This document shows positions 54,713-64,000 of a DNA stretch of 64,000 nt, in pieces. The position numbers and the translations under genes were made by a program. Position 1 is the first letter of the stretch; each line of letters starts with the position of its first letter. Source of the DNA: Zoogloea sp. (GTDB lineage Bacteria > Pseudomonadota > Gammaproteobacteria > Burkholderiales > Rhodocyclaceae); assembly GCF_028693495.1 (NCBI RefSeq), contig NZ_JAQUVG010000001.1:49633-113632 (forward strand), written 5' to 3'. The notes beneath the pieces are model-generated. The model was not told the origin of the DNA. It searched no databases and saw only the letters and a list, made by a program, of their open reading frames with translations.

Positions 54713-55176
54713 GCGCCACCCCCGAGTTGATTGCCGATCGTCTGGCCATCAGCGACGTCATCATCAACTACGCCACCGCGCTGGATACCCGCGACTGGGG
54801 CTTGCTGCGCTCGATCCTGACCGACCGGGTGGCCATCGACTACACCAGCTTCGATCCGGACCTGGATCTGGAGATGGATGCCAGCGAGTGGGTTCATCGG
54901 GTCCGCGGGCTGGCCGGTTTCGACGCCACCCAGCATCTGAGTACCAATCACCGTCACGTCATCGACGGTGATCAAGCAACCTGCATTTCCTACATGCATG
55001 CCAGCCATTTCCTGACCCACGCCGGGGCCGACCACGTCTGCGTCCTGTATGGCTACTACACCAGCCAGCTGCTGCGCACTGCCGCCGGCTGGAAGCTGCG
55101 TAAGGTCAAGCTGACCATCACTGCCCGCCACGGCGACGCCCGGGTGTTCGAATGGGCCTTCAGCAAGATTCCCTGA
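54709..55176 (+). CDS. SnoaL/NTF2-fold family protein
   Basis: LAISDVIINYATALDTRDWGLLRSILTDRVAIDYTSF; ATGA overlap with P450. Confidence 0.82.
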   Translation: MSATPELIADRLAISDVIINYATALDTRDWGLLRSILTDRVAIDYTSFDPDLDLEMDASEWVHRVRGLAGFDATQHLSTNHRHVIDGDQATCISYMHASHFLTHAGADHVCVLYGYYTSQLLRTAAGWKLRKVKLTITARHGDARVFEWAFSKIP

Positions 55177-55270
55177 GGGCGCCCGCGCAGGAGGCGCCGG
55201 CATGCCGATGATTCACTCTACAGAAGGGCGATGTTCTTCGCCCCTGGACAACACAAGAAGGAGACACAAC

Positions 55271-56704
55271 ATGGAATGGGATTACGACGTAATCATTGTG
55301 GGCGGCGGCGGTGCCGGCCTGGCGGCGGCATTGATGGCCCACCAGCAAGGCGCCCGCTGCATGGTCATCGAGGCGGATGGCAGGCTGGGCGGCGCCACGG
55401 CCCAGTCGGGCGGGGTGTTCTACGCCTGCGGGACCAGCGTGCAGCGGGCCGCGGGCATCGCCGACGATACCCCGGACGATCTCTACGACTACCTGATGAC
55501 CCTCAACCGCTGGAAGCTGCGGCCCGACCTGATCCGTTACTACGCCGATCATTGCGGGCCGGCGCTGGAGTGGCTGATTGAACTGGGCAGCGAGTTTCCC
55601 AAGGAATGGCTGGTCAAGTCCGGCGTGGATAGCGTGGCCCGGGGCCATTCGAGCCAGGGGGCGGGTTCCGGCATCGCCGATGCGCTGATCAACGCGGCCG
55701 GCGCCAAGGGCATCGACACCGCCCTGGGAACCCGGGTGGAGGCGCTGTTGTTCGAGGACGGCCGGGTCGTCGGTGTCAGGGCCCTGGGGACCGAGCTGCG
55801 TGCCCCGGTGGTGGTGGTCACCACCGGTGGTTTCGGCAACAATCCGGAGATGCTCCAGCGACTTTACCCATCCTCCTGGCATGAGGGCTGGACCTGGGCC
55901 GTGCACAAGGACGTGCCCTTTGTGCAGGGCGACGGCATCACCCTGGCCGAGCAGGTGGGTGCCGGCGTGGTCGGCCACGACACCGGCCTGGTGCTGCCCA
56001 CCTCGGGTTTCAGCCGCTCACTGGAGGCCTTCCTGCCGCCCTGGATCATCGCGGTCAACAAGGAGGGCCGCCGCTTCATGTCGGAGCTGTCGCCCTACAG
56101 CGTGTGCGGTTACCTGCTCAACGAGCAGACCGAGCGGCGCGCCTGGGCCATCTTCGACGAGAAGGCCCTGGTGGAAGCCAGCACCAACACCAAGTACCTG
56201 GACCCCTACAACGCGGGTATCAGCATTCCCACCTGGGAAGAGCCCACCCTGCGCGCCCAAGTGAAGACCGGCCGGGTCAAGGTGGCCGACAGCCTGCAGG
56301 CCCTGGCGGCGCAGGTAGGCATTGATGGTCTGGCTCTGGAAGAGACCGTGGCCCGCTACAACGCCGATTGCGATGCCGGCGGCGATTTCCAGTTTTTCAA
56401 GCAGGCCCCGGCCTATTTCCCGATCCGCCAGGGGCCCTACTACGCGGTGGAGATCCGTTCCGCGATCATTGGCCTGACGGCGGCAGGGCTGGACATCGAC
56501 AAGCAGGCCCGGGTGCTCGATGTCCACCAGCGTCCGATCCCTGGTCTGTACGCCGCAGGCGAGGTGCTCGGCTGCTTCCACGGGGAGCGCTATGGCGGCG
56601 GCGGCCTCTCCATCGGTAATGCAGTGGTCTTCGGTCGTCTTGCCGGCATCGAGGCCGGCCGGGCGGCCCTGGCCCTGCGGGCACAGGATGAGGTGGTGGC
56701 ATGA
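55271..56704 (+). CDS. FAD-dependent oxidoreductase (KstD/fumarate-reductase family; resembles 35460-36917)
   Basis: DYDVIIVGGGGAGLAAALMAHQQGARCMVIEADGRLGGATAQSGGVFYACG; GLYAAGEVLG. Confidence 0.9.
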   Translation: MEWDYDVIIVGGGGAGLAAALMAHQQGARCMVIEADGRLGGATAQSGGVFYACGTSVQRAAGIADDTPDDLYDYLMTLNRWKLRPDLIRYYADHCGPALEWLIELGSEFPKEWLVKSGVDSVARGHSSQGAGSGIADALINAAGAKGIDTALGTRVEALLFEDGRVVGVRALGTELRAPVVVVTTGGFGNNPEMLQRLYPSSWHEGWTWAVHKDVPFVQGDGITLAEQVGAGVVGHDTGLVLPTSGFSRSLEAFLPPWIIAVNKEGRRFMSELSPYSVCGYLLNEQTERRAWAIFDEKALVEASTNTKYLDPYNAGISIPTWEEPTLRAQVKTGRVKVADSLQALAAQVGIDGLALEETVARYNADCDAGGDFQFFKQAPAYFPIRQGPYYAVEIRSAIIGLTAAGLDIDKQARVLDVHQRPIPGLYAAGEVLGCFHGERYGGGGLSIGNAVVFGRLAGIEAGRAALALRAQDEVVA

Positions 56705-57480
56705 AGTGCCTTGCCGGCCGGGTGGTCCTGGTGACTGGCGCGGCGCGGGGCATGGGCGCTGCCATGGTCCGCCTGTTCCATGCCGAAGGGGCCCGCGTGG
56801 TGATTGCCGACCTGCTCGATGGGGAAGGTCAGGCGCTGGCCACCGAGCTGGGCGACGGCGCCCTTTTCCAGCATCTGGATGTGACCCTTGAAGCCGACTG
56901 GCAGCGGGTGGTGGCCGCGGTGCTGGAATGCTGGGGGAGCATCGACGGACTTGTGAACAATGCGGGAATCAATTTCTCCGAGACGATCGCCCAGACCGGA
57001 CTGGCAGACTTCCGCAGGGTCATCGATGTGAACCTGATGGGGCCCTTTCTCGGAATGAAGTACGTGGGGCAGGCCATGAGCGCCCGCGGGCGGGGCAGCA
57101 TCGTCAACATCTCGTCCATCGGCGGCATGACCGCCTGGAATTCCATGAGCGCCTATTGCGCCAGCAAATGGGGCCTGCGGGGCTTGAGCCGGGTGGCCGC
57201 CCTGGAACTGGGTCATCGGGGCGTACGGGTCAATTCGATTCACCCGGGCGGGGTGGATACGAGCATGGGCAGCATGTTCGACGGGGACACCGAGGCCCTC
57301 AACCGGGCTTATCAGGGGCAGCCGGTCCAGCGCATCGGCCGACCGGCGGAAATCGCCAGCATGGCGCTCTTCCTGCTTGGAGACGAGGCAAGCTATGTCT
57401 GCGGCGCCGAGCTGGTGGTGGACGGCGGCAATCTGGCCGGGCGCTATTTTGAGGGGCTGCCCGGCGCCCCGGGCGCCTGA
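56701..57480 (+). CDS. SDR-family oxidoreductase
   Basis: TGAARGMGAAMVR; NNAGINFS; YCASKWG; VDGGNLAGRYF. Confidence 0.92.
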   Translation: MKCLAGRVVLVTGAARGMGAAMVRLFHAEGARVVIADLLDGEGQALATELGDGALFQHLDVTLEADWQRVVAAVLECWGSIDGLVNNAGINFSETIAQTGLADFRRVIDVNLMGPFLGMKYVGQAMSARGRGSIVNISSIGGMTAWNSMSAYCASKWGLRGLSRVAALELGHRGVRVNSIHPGGVDTSMGSMFDGDTEALNRAYQGQPVQRIGRPAEIASMALFLLGDEASYVCGAELVVDGGNLAGRYFEGLPGAPGA

Positions 57481-57534
57481 CTACCTGATCCGGTAGTTGT
57501 GGGCAGCGCTGCGTGCATGGATACTGGCGGCGTA

Positions 57535-57550
57535 TAAAAAACAAACCATC
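57535..57550. promoter_or_regulatory. AT-rich operator-like element, copy 8 (weaker)
   Basis: AAAAAACAAACCATCC; reverse complement GGATGGTTTGTTTTTT. Confidence 0.4.
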
Positions 57551-57576
57551 CTGACCACAGGAATAGGAGCGAGACA

Positions 57577-58782
57577 ATGGAAAACGTACAAGTTTATCGA
57601 GACTTGGCCAAGCGCATGCTGGCCCTGGTGGATGCCGGCACCACTGACAGCGCCTCCAGCGCCTACCGTCAGCCCTCATCGGTTTATACCGATCCGGCGC
57701 TGTTCGCCCGGGAAAAAGCCACCATCTTCAAGGATGAGCCCCAGCTGGTGTGCTTCTCCAGCGACCTGCCGGAAAAGGGCAGCTATTTCACCTACGATGA
57801 CCTGGGGGTGCCGGTGTTGCTGACCCGGGACAACGAAGGCAAAGTGAATGCATTCCTCAATGCCTGCACCCACCGGGCGGCCCGCCTGAAAGATGGCTGT
57901 GGCAAGAGCGCTTCCCTGGCCTGCCCCTACCACAACTGGGGTTTCGACCTGAAAGGCAAGCTGCGGGGGGTCTGGCAGGAGCAGAGCTTCGGTGCCATCG
58001 ACAAGTCCCTCTACGACCTGGTCCGCCTGCCGGTGGAAGAGAAGTACGGGATGATCTTCGTTGGCCTGCATCAGGATGTGAAGGTCTCGGTCGATGAGAT
58101 CCTCGGTGATCTGGCGCCCGTCTTCGAGATGTGGGACCTGGGTTCCACCTCCTACGTGAACCAGCATGTCTGGAAGCTCAATACCAATTGGAAGCTGGCC
58201 CTGGACACCTTCTGTGAGGGCTACCACTTCCTGGCCCTGCACAAGAATACCCTCGGGGGTATCTCCATCGGCAACACTTCGGCCTTTGACACCTTCGGTC
58301 CGGATGGGCGCAACCATCGCCTCGCCTTCCCGAATGAGAGCCTGCTGCGGCTGAAGAGTCTCCCCGAGTCCGAATGGGGTATGGACATCTTCAACGATTT
58401 TCAGCTGGTGCATTTCATTTACCCCAACATTTCCCTGCTGGTCTCCCCGGTGTCGGTGGAGTTCTTCAAGCTCTATCCCGGCGACAACCCCGGTGAGCAC
58501 CGCACGGTCTTCCGCAGCTACATCCGCAAGGGGGGTGAGAAGGGCTGGGACGGCAACGACCCCCAGGCGCACTTCGAATTCATCCGCAAGGTGGTGGACG
58601 AGGAGGACTACTGGGTATCGGCCAACGTGATGAAGAACCTCAACGCCGGCATGATCCAGTTCAGCACCTTCGGTGCCAACGAGCCGGCCCTGCAGAACAT
58701 GCACAAGGCCTTCCTGCGTGGGATCGGGGAAGAGCCTGTAGAGGCCCCGGTGGGTAAGGTGGGGGTGGCCGCCGCCGCCTGA
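57577..58782 (+). CDS. Rieske oxygenase alpha subunit
   Basis: CTHRAARLKDGCGKSASLACPYHNWGF; NWKLALDTFCEGYHFLALHK. Confidence 0.93.
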   Translation: MENVQVYRDLAKRMLALVDAGTTDSASSAYRQPSSVYTDPALFAREKATIFKDEPQLVCFSSDLPEKGSYFTYDDLGVPVLLTRDNEGKVNAFLNACTHRAARLKDGCGKSASLACPYHNWGFDLKGKLRGVWQEQSFGAIDKSLYDLVRLPVEEKYGMIFVGLHQDVKVSVDEILGDLAPVFEMWDLGSTSYVNQHVWKLNTNWKLALDTFCEGYHFLALHKNTLGGISIGNTSAFDTFGPDGRNHRLAFPNESLLRLKSLPESEWGMDIFNDFQLVHFIYPNISLLVSPVSVEFFKLYPGDNPGEHRTVFRSYIRKGGEKGWDGNDPQAHFEFIRKVVDEEDYWVSANVMKNLNAGMIQFSTFGANEPALQNMHKAFLRGIGEEPVEAPVGKVGVAAAA

Positions 58783-58811
58783 TCATCTTGTAAGTCATCA
58801 CCGGAATGTCT

Positions 58812-58840
58812 GGCGGGCCGAGAGGCCCGCCACTTTTTTT
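58812..58840 (+). terminator. Rho-independent terminator
   Basis: GGCGGGCC-GAGA-GGCCCGCC-A-CTTTTTTT. Confidence 0.88.
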
Positions 58841-58891
58841 GGGCATCCGGCAGGCCGCACTCACCTGGAGGGGCCCGGATCGGGCAGCTTC

Positions 58892-61798
58892 TTATGGATC
58901 CGGTACCGGGGCCAGATGGGTCCGGTGTCCGGCGGGCAGACCGTCCCGGCGGTCAAGCCAGTGGAGCAGGGTTGCGTGGAGGATTTCGGGCGCGACGGGT
59001 TTGGAGATGAAGTCGTTCATGCCGGCCGCCAGGCATCGCTCCCGGTCTTCGTCGAAGGCATTGGCGGTCATGGCGATGATGGGGATGCCGGAGTGCTCCG
59101 GTAGCTCCCGGATCTTCCGGGTGGCTTCCACACCCCCCATTTCCGGCATCTGCATATCCATCAGCACCAGTGCATAGGGTCTCTGCTGGACCTGTTCCAG
59201 TGCCTCCCGGCCATTGTTGGCCACATCGATCAGCAGGCCACTGTCGGTCAGCAGCTCGATGGCCACGGCCTGGTTGACCAGGTCATCCTCCACCAGCAGG
59301 ATCCGCCGCCCCGCGTGGCGCTGGAAGATCGCCTGCAGGCTGGCCTGGTCCCCGGCCGAGGGCGCCTGGCCGGCGGCTTCGGCCGGCTCCAGCCAGGCGG
59401 TGAACCAGAAGGTGCTGCCTGTGCCAGGGGCGCTGTCCACCCCGGCGGAACCCCCCATCAGCCCGGCCAGGCGCAGGGTGATGGCCAGGCCCAGGCCGGT
59501 GCCGCCATGGCGGCGGGTGGTGGAGACATCCAGCTGACGGAAAGGCTGGAACAGTTTCGGCAGGTCTGCCGGTTCGATGCCGACGCCCGTGTCCTCCACT
59601 TCAAAGCGCACCAGGATCTGCGCCCCCCGTTTTTCCTGCAGGCGGGCTCGCAGGGCGATGTGGCCCTGTTCGGTGAATTTGAGGGCGTTGGTGACGTAGT
59701 TGAGCAGGCACTGCCGCAGGCGGGTGGCATCCCCCTTGAGAAACTCGGGCACGCCGCCCTTGTCGAGTGTCATGCGGAGGCCCTTGGCGGCAGCCCCCTC
59801 GGCGCTCAGGGAGTGGACATAATCCATGACGCTACTCAAGGCAAAGACCGACTGTTCCAGCTGCAGATTCCCCGACTCGATTTTCGAGATGTCGAGCACA
59901 TCATTGAGGATTGCCAGCAGGTGCTTGCTGGCCCCTTCGATCTTCGTGAGCCGTTCCTGCTGCTCGGGGGCGAGGGGACTTCTGCGCAGGGTGTGGGTAT
60001 AGCCAAGGATCGCATTCATCGGCGTGCGGATCTCGTGGCTCATGTTGGCGAGGAAGCTGCTTTTGGCCTGGCTGGCCGCATCTGCGGCATCCCGGGCGGC
60101 CTTCATGGCGCTTTCGGCTGCCTTCAGGGGCGTCACGTCGCTGAACGTGGCAATCCAGCCGTCATCCAGAAGCTGGCCGCCGGTGTGGATGTCCCGCCGC
60201 TGCCCGTTCTTGCAGCAGATCTCGTACTCGAGCCCTTCCAGGCGGCCATCCGTCTTGCGGGCCTGTGCGATGGCCGACTGCCAGAGGGCCTGTGCCTGGT
60301 GGCGGTAAGCGGGGTCGGGGTAGGCCCGCTGCCACCAGTCCTCCAGTGTGCGGACTTCCTCCGGACGGTATCCGAACAGTTCGACGAAGCGCTGATTCAC
60401 CGCATCGATGGCGCCATCCCGTACATGGAACAGGGCAATCGGTGCCGCCTCGAACAGGGCCCGGGAGTGTTTGTCCTGCTCGGCCACCCGGCGCTGGGTG
60501 ATGTCCCGGGACAGGATCAGCACCTGAGGGGCGTCGGCCTTGCGGGTGGCCGAGAGTTCGAACCAGCGGGTCTGACTGTTCATCTCCAGGCAGATGCTGC
60601 GGCCGTAGTCGTGCCCGTTGGCGAGGGCGCCCTGCACGGCCGCCTGGACTGTCCGGGCCGCGTCATCGGGCAGTATGTCGTCCACCCGATGTCCGATCAG
60701 TTTTTCCCGGTCGGCGACCAGGGACTGCTCATCGCCAGCGAAAACGTTCAGATAGCGCCCCTCCTGATCAAATTCGAACAGCAGGTCCGGAATCGCCTGG
60801 AGGATGGCGGCTTGCCTTTCCTGCACATCCTGGGTGACCCGGTGGGCCTGCTGGAGCGCTTTGAGGGTATGGTTCAGGGCCGCCGTCTGCCGCGCCACCC
60901 GGCGCCGCAGGGTGAGGTTCCAGGCGAGGAGCAGGGCACCCACGGCCAGCAGCGCGAGGGCGCTCCAGCCCAGATAGACGCCGAAGCGCTCCAGGCTCAT
61001 GGAGCGCTCCCCCATCCATTTGCGTCGCAGCGCCGCCTCTTCTTCCGGGCTGATCGCCTTGAAGCCGGCCTCCACCCGCTGCAGGGTGTCCGTGTGCCCC
61101 TGGAGGACCGCCCGGCGCAGATGACCCGTGTAGAGGGCGAAGGCCTTGCTGAAATCTTTCTGGGCGCCGGCCTTGTAGAGGTAGAAGTTGGCGGGATGTT
61201 CGTCCAGGCAGAAAACCTTGATCTCCTCCCTGCGGGCGGCTTCGATGAGATCCGTGTAGTTGGTATACAAGGCGAGATTGGTCAAGCCCTTGCCGGTCAG
61301 GAAATCGACGCATGCATCTCCCTTCTGCACGCCGACCACAAAACCCTTGAGCGTACCGATGCGATCAATACCGCTGATGGAGGAGTGGCGGTAGATGGCT
61401 ACCGGCATTTCCGCATAGGGTGCCGAAAAATCGTAGAGGCTCTCCCGGGGAGGTGTCCGGTAGATGACGTCGATCACGTCTGCCTGGCCTTCCTGGATCA
61501 GGCGCTGGGCGTTGGCCCAGTTGGTGGCCGTCAGTTCGACCCGGATGCCGGTTTTCTTTTCCCAGAGCGCCCAGAGGTCTGCGGTGTAACCGACGACCTC
61601 ACCTTCCTCGTTGCGGAAGAGCAGGGGAGGGAAATTGTCGTCACTGACGACTTTCAGTACCTGCCGGGAGGGGATCCGCGCTGCCGCCCCGGTGAGCTCC
61701 TGCAGACGCTCGGGGTCGACTGCCTGTGCATCGGCCGGAGAGCCCGGCAGGCCGAGTGTCAATAGAACGAGGGAAGTCAGCAGTCTGATGCGTCCCAT
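58892..61798 (-). CDS. hybrid sensor histidine kinase with periplasmic SBP_bac_3-like domain, PAS domains and receiver (BvgS/EvgS-like)
   Basis: [91 protein letters not shown]...[13 protein letters not shown]. Confidence 0.94.
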   Translation of the reverse strand: MGRIRLLTSLVLLTLGLPGSPADAQAVDPERLQELTGAAARIPSRQVLKVVSDDNFPPLLFRNEEGEVVGYTADLWALWEKKTGIRVELTATNWANAQRLIQEGQADVIDVIYRTPPRESLYDFSAPYAEMPVAIYRHSSISGIDRIGTLKGFVVGVQKGDACVDFLTGKGLTNLALYTNYTDLIEAARREEIKVFCLDEHPANFYLYKAGAQKDFSKAFALYTGHLRRAVLQGHTDTLQRVEAGFKAISPEEEAALRRKWMGERSMSLERFGVYLGWSALALLAVGALLLAWNLTLRRRVARQTAALNHTLKALQQAHRVTQDVQERQAAILQAIPDLLFEFDQEGRYLNVFAGDEQSLVADREKLIGHRVDDILPDDAARTVQAAVQGALANGHDYGRSICLEMNSQTRWFELSATRKADAPQVLILSRDITQRRVAEQDKHSRALFEAAPIALFHVRDGAIDAVNQRFVELFGYRPEEVRTLEDWWQRAYPDPAYRHQAQALWQSAIAQARKTDGRLEGLEYEICCKNGQRRDIHTGGQLLDDGWIATFSDVTPLKAAESAMKAARDAADAASQAKSSFLANMSHEIRTPMNAILGYTHTLRRSPLAPEQQERLTKIEGASKHLLAILNDVLDISKIESGNLQLEQSVFALSSVMDYVHSLSAEGAAAKGLRMTLDKGGVPEFLKGDATRLRQCLLNYVTNALKFTEQGHIALRARLQEKRGAQILVRFEVEDTGVGIEPADLPKLFQPFRQLDVSTTRRHGGTGLGLAITLRLAGLMGGSAGVDSAPGTGSTFWFTAWLEPAEAAGQAPSAGDQASLQAIFQRHAGRRILLVEDDLVNQAVAIELLTDSGLLIDVANNGREALEQVQQRPYALVLMDMQMPEMGGVEATRKIRELPEHSGIPIIAMTANAFDEDRERCLAAGMNDFISKPVAPEILHATLLHWLDRRDGLPAGHRTHLAPVPDP

Positions 61799-61879
61799 GG
61801 GCGTGGGTCAGGGAGGGCACATGGTTTCACTATATCCCATCCCTGCCGGGGGCAGGGTGCGGGCACGAGGGTTGATTTT

Positions 61880-61903
61880 AAAAACAGATATGTTCGTTTT
61901 TTT
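61880..61903. promoter_or_regulatory. AT-rich operator-like element, copy 9
   Basis: AAAAACAGATATGTTCGTTTTTTT (AAAAAC-N10-GTTTTT) in divergent intergenic region. Confidence 0.6.
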
Positions 61904-62031
61904 GACCATGATCAAGTCAGGGGTATTCCCTGTCAGGGACAATCCTCGCCTGACCCCTGTCACGGGCATGGTCTCAGGCAGGGGCTGCCAACCCGAGGCG
62001 CTTCAAGCGCCCGATCCAGGAGGAGACAAAC

Positions 62032-63420
62032 ATGAATGCACCCATCACCCCCCATGCCTTGAACAACCCCGCCGAGCTGGGGGATCCCGCCACCTTTCAG
62101 CGCTTGCTGGCCGATGAAAAGGTGCCGGTGCCGGACTTTCTCAAGCCTGCAGAGCCGGCCCGGCTGGGTAATGCCGACCTGTCGGTGGCGCGCTGGTTCT
62201 CGGCAGATTTCCACCACCGGGAAATGGAAAGGATGTGGCCCCGCGCCTGGCAGTTCGTGGCCCGGGATGAGGCCATCCCGGAAGCGGGTGACCATCTTGT
62301 ATATGACATTGGTGAGCGTTCGGTGATCGTCATGCGTGGGGAGGATGGTCAGGTGCGCGCCTTTGCCAACTCCTGCCTGCATCGCGGGATTGCGCTGCGC
62401 CCGGCAGGGGGCAAGGTGAAACAGTTGCGCTGCCCCTTCCACGGTTTCACCTGGGATCTCCAGGGGGCCATGCAGAGCTTGCCCTGTGCCTGGGACTTCA
62501 CCCATCTGCCCCCCGAGCGCCAGGACCTGCCCCAACTCCGGGTGGAGTCCTGGGCTGGTTTTCATTTCATCTGTTTCGATCCGGCGGCACCGTCCCTGGC
62601 AGACTGGCTGGGGGTGCTTCCAGCCCATTGTGCTGACTACGACCTGGAGCATGCCACCACCCTGGTCCACATCCGGAAGCGCATTCCGTGCAACTGGAAG
62701 CTGGCCCAGGAGGCTTTCTTCGAATCCTTCCACGTGCGGGCGACCCATCCCCACATCCTCACCTTCACCGACGATGTGGACAGCCAGTACGATGTCTTCG
62801 GCGACAATGTGGCCCGCTGCATCACCCCCATGTCCATCCCCAGCCCGAATCTGGAAGGGGTTACCGAAGCGGAGGTGATGCACGACTGCATTGCTGCCTC
62901 CGGCCGGATGGCCGATGCCGACGGGGGCGCCCACCAGCTTCCCCAGGGCATGACCGCGCGGGCCTATGTGGGCGAGATGAACCGGGCGGTCTTTGCCGAA
63001 GCCACGGGCCGGGACTTGTCCCACGCCACCCTGGCTGAACTCCAGGACGCCATCCTCTATTCGGTCTTTCCCAACTTCCAGATCTGGGCCGGCTATTTTG
63101 GCAACATCGTCTATCGGGTGCTCCCGGATGGCAACAACCCGGAGAGTTGCATCTACGATGTGATGGTACTGGGGCGCCACAAGCATGGGGAGCCGAAGCC
63201 GGCAGCGGTGCCGGTGCATGAGCTGAGCGATGACCAGCCCTTCAGCAGCGCCCCCGAACTGGGCGCTCTCGGCCCGGTGCTGGATCAGGACATGCGCAAC
63301 CTGCCCCACATGACCCGTGGCTTGAAGTCTTCCCTGAGCGGGGTCGTGACCCTGGCCAGCTATCAGGAGCTGCGGATCCGTCACCATCACCAGCGGCTGG
63401 ACGTTTTTCTGGCGGACTGA
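62032..63420 (+). CDS. Rieske oxygenase alpha subunit
   Basis: CLHRGIALRPAGGKVKQLRCPFHGFTW; NWKLAQEAFFESFHVRATHP. Confidence 0.93.
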   Translation: MNAPITPHALNNPAELGDPATFQRLLADEKVPVPDFLKPAEPARLGNADLSVARWFSADFHHREMERMWPRAWQFVARDEAIPEAGDHLVYDIGERSVIVMRGEDGQVRAFANSCLHRGIALRPAGGKVKQLRCPFHGFTWDLQGAMQSLPCAWDFTHLPPERQDLPQLRVESWAGFHFICFDPAAPSLADWLGVLPAHCADYDLEHATTLVHIRKRIPCNWKLAQEAFFESFHVRATHPHILTFTDDVDSQYDVFGDNVARCITPMSIPSPNLEGVTEAEVMHDCIAASGRMADADGGAHQLPQGMTARAYVGEMNRAVFAEATGRDLSHATLAELQDAILYSVFPNFQIWAGYFGNIVYRVLPDGNNPESCIYDVMVLGRHKHGEPKPAAVPVHELSDDQPFSSAPELGALGPVLDQDMRNLPHMTRGLKSSLSGVVTLASYQELRIRHHHQRLDVFLAD

Positions 63421-63469
63421 GGGAGTCGCGCTTCTCCCCTTGTGCAGCCCCATCGCTGTAGATATACTT

Positions 63470-63505
63470 TAAAAAAACAAACGGGATTGTTGGTTTTGTT
63501 TTCGG
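63470..63505. promoter_or_regulatory. AT-rich operator-like element, copy 10
   Basis: AAAAAAACAAACGGGATTGTTGGTTTTGTTTTCGGG. Confidence 0.5.
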
Positions 63506-63606
63506 GAGAGCCCTTCCGGGAAAAGATCACAGGACCGTTTTCCGGAGGCACCCGCGGCACCCGCAGTGCCCCGGTTCCCAACACCAACCCAGTCGAGAGG
63601 TAGGGC

Positions 63607-64000
63607 ATGAGTGAGACGCAACAGCCCAGCAGGCAGGTTCTGCTGGATATTTACCGCATCGCGACGTTGATCAAGACCGCCGACGATCGCTTCATCGAAT
63701 TGATCAAGGCCGGGCAGATTGCCTCGCCTTACTACTCGCCGCGGGGGCAGGAACTGATCCCGGCAGCGATCTCGGTGAGCCTGACACCGGCCGATTACGT
63801 GGTGACCACTTACCGTGGCATCCATGACCAGCTGGCCAAGGGCATTCCGCTCAAGCCCTTCGTGGCCGAATTGTTTGGCCGTGCCACCGGCAGCTGCAAG
63901 GGCAAGGGCGGGCCGATGCACGTGACCCACGTGGCCTCCGGCCTGCCGGTGACCACCGGCATCGTCGGCGCCGGCCTGCCCATCGCCAATGGCCTGGCCT
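63607..64000 (+). CDS. thiamine-diphosphate-dependent dehydrogenase E1 alpha subunit (pyruvate/acetoin dehydrogenase-like), 3'-truncated
   Basis: ATG at 63607, open to window end: MSETQQPSRQVLLDIYRIATLIKTADDRFIELIKAGQIASPYYSPRGQELIPAAISV...GSCKGKGGPMHVTHVASGLPVTTGIVGAGLPIANGLA. Absent from ORF track. Confidence 0.88.
   Translation, partial: MSETQQPSRQVLLDIYRIATLIKTADDRFIELIKAGQIASPYYSPRGQELIPAAISVSLTPADYVVTTYRGIHDQLAKGIPLKPFVAELFGRATGSCKGKGGPMHVTHVASGLPVTTGIVGAGLPIANGLA

Noticed and set aside
59315-61765. 816-aa plus-strand ORF antisense to the hybrid histidine kinase
   Set aside because: No domain signatures; the sense strand has complete SBP/PAS/HK/REC motifs.
1-64000. Mobile elements, CRISPR arrays, tRNA/rRNA genes
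   Set aside because: No transposase/integrase ORFs, regularly spaced direct repeats or recognisable tRNA/rRNA sequence were seen on reading; a formal tRNAscan/ISfinder search was not possible.

Overview
High-GC proteobacterial chromosomal segment (betaproteobacterial character is an inference only). It is dominated by a large accessory catabolic gene cluster: a truncated RND/MMPL transporter, nine SDRs, six Rieske oxygenase alpha subunits (two are adjacent near-identical paralogues), one Rieske ferredoxin, seven small SnoaL/NTF2-fold proteins, two DUF1302/DUF1329 pairs in opposite orientation, two Old-Yellow-Enzyme-family reductases, two MDR reductases, three FAD-dependent (KstD/fumarate-reductase-like) dehydrogenases, a GMC oxidoreductase, a P450, VOC, GST, SRPBCC, ThuA-like and TIM-barrel isomerase proteins, and TetR and LuxR regulators. 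The overall look is peripheral oxidation of a polycyclic, alicyclic or terpenoid/steroid-like substrate; the substrate cannot be determined from sequence alone. Two observations stand out. (1) An AT-rich, partly palindromic element (about AAACAnnnnTGTTyGTTTT) recurs about 10 times, each time upstream of a catabolic operon, which points to one shared regulon. (2) Inserted among the catabolic genes is a TonB receptor / DUF2149 / MotA-ExbB-like / CobN-like operon, preceded by a clear cobalamin riboswitch that the ORF track has overrun. The CobN-like protein carries a signal peptide and a C-terminal membrane anchor and has no CobS/CobT partners, so it is probably a periplasmic tetrapyrrole-handling device rather than a classical cobaltochelatase. 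No tRNA, rRNA, CRISPR or transposase was recognised.
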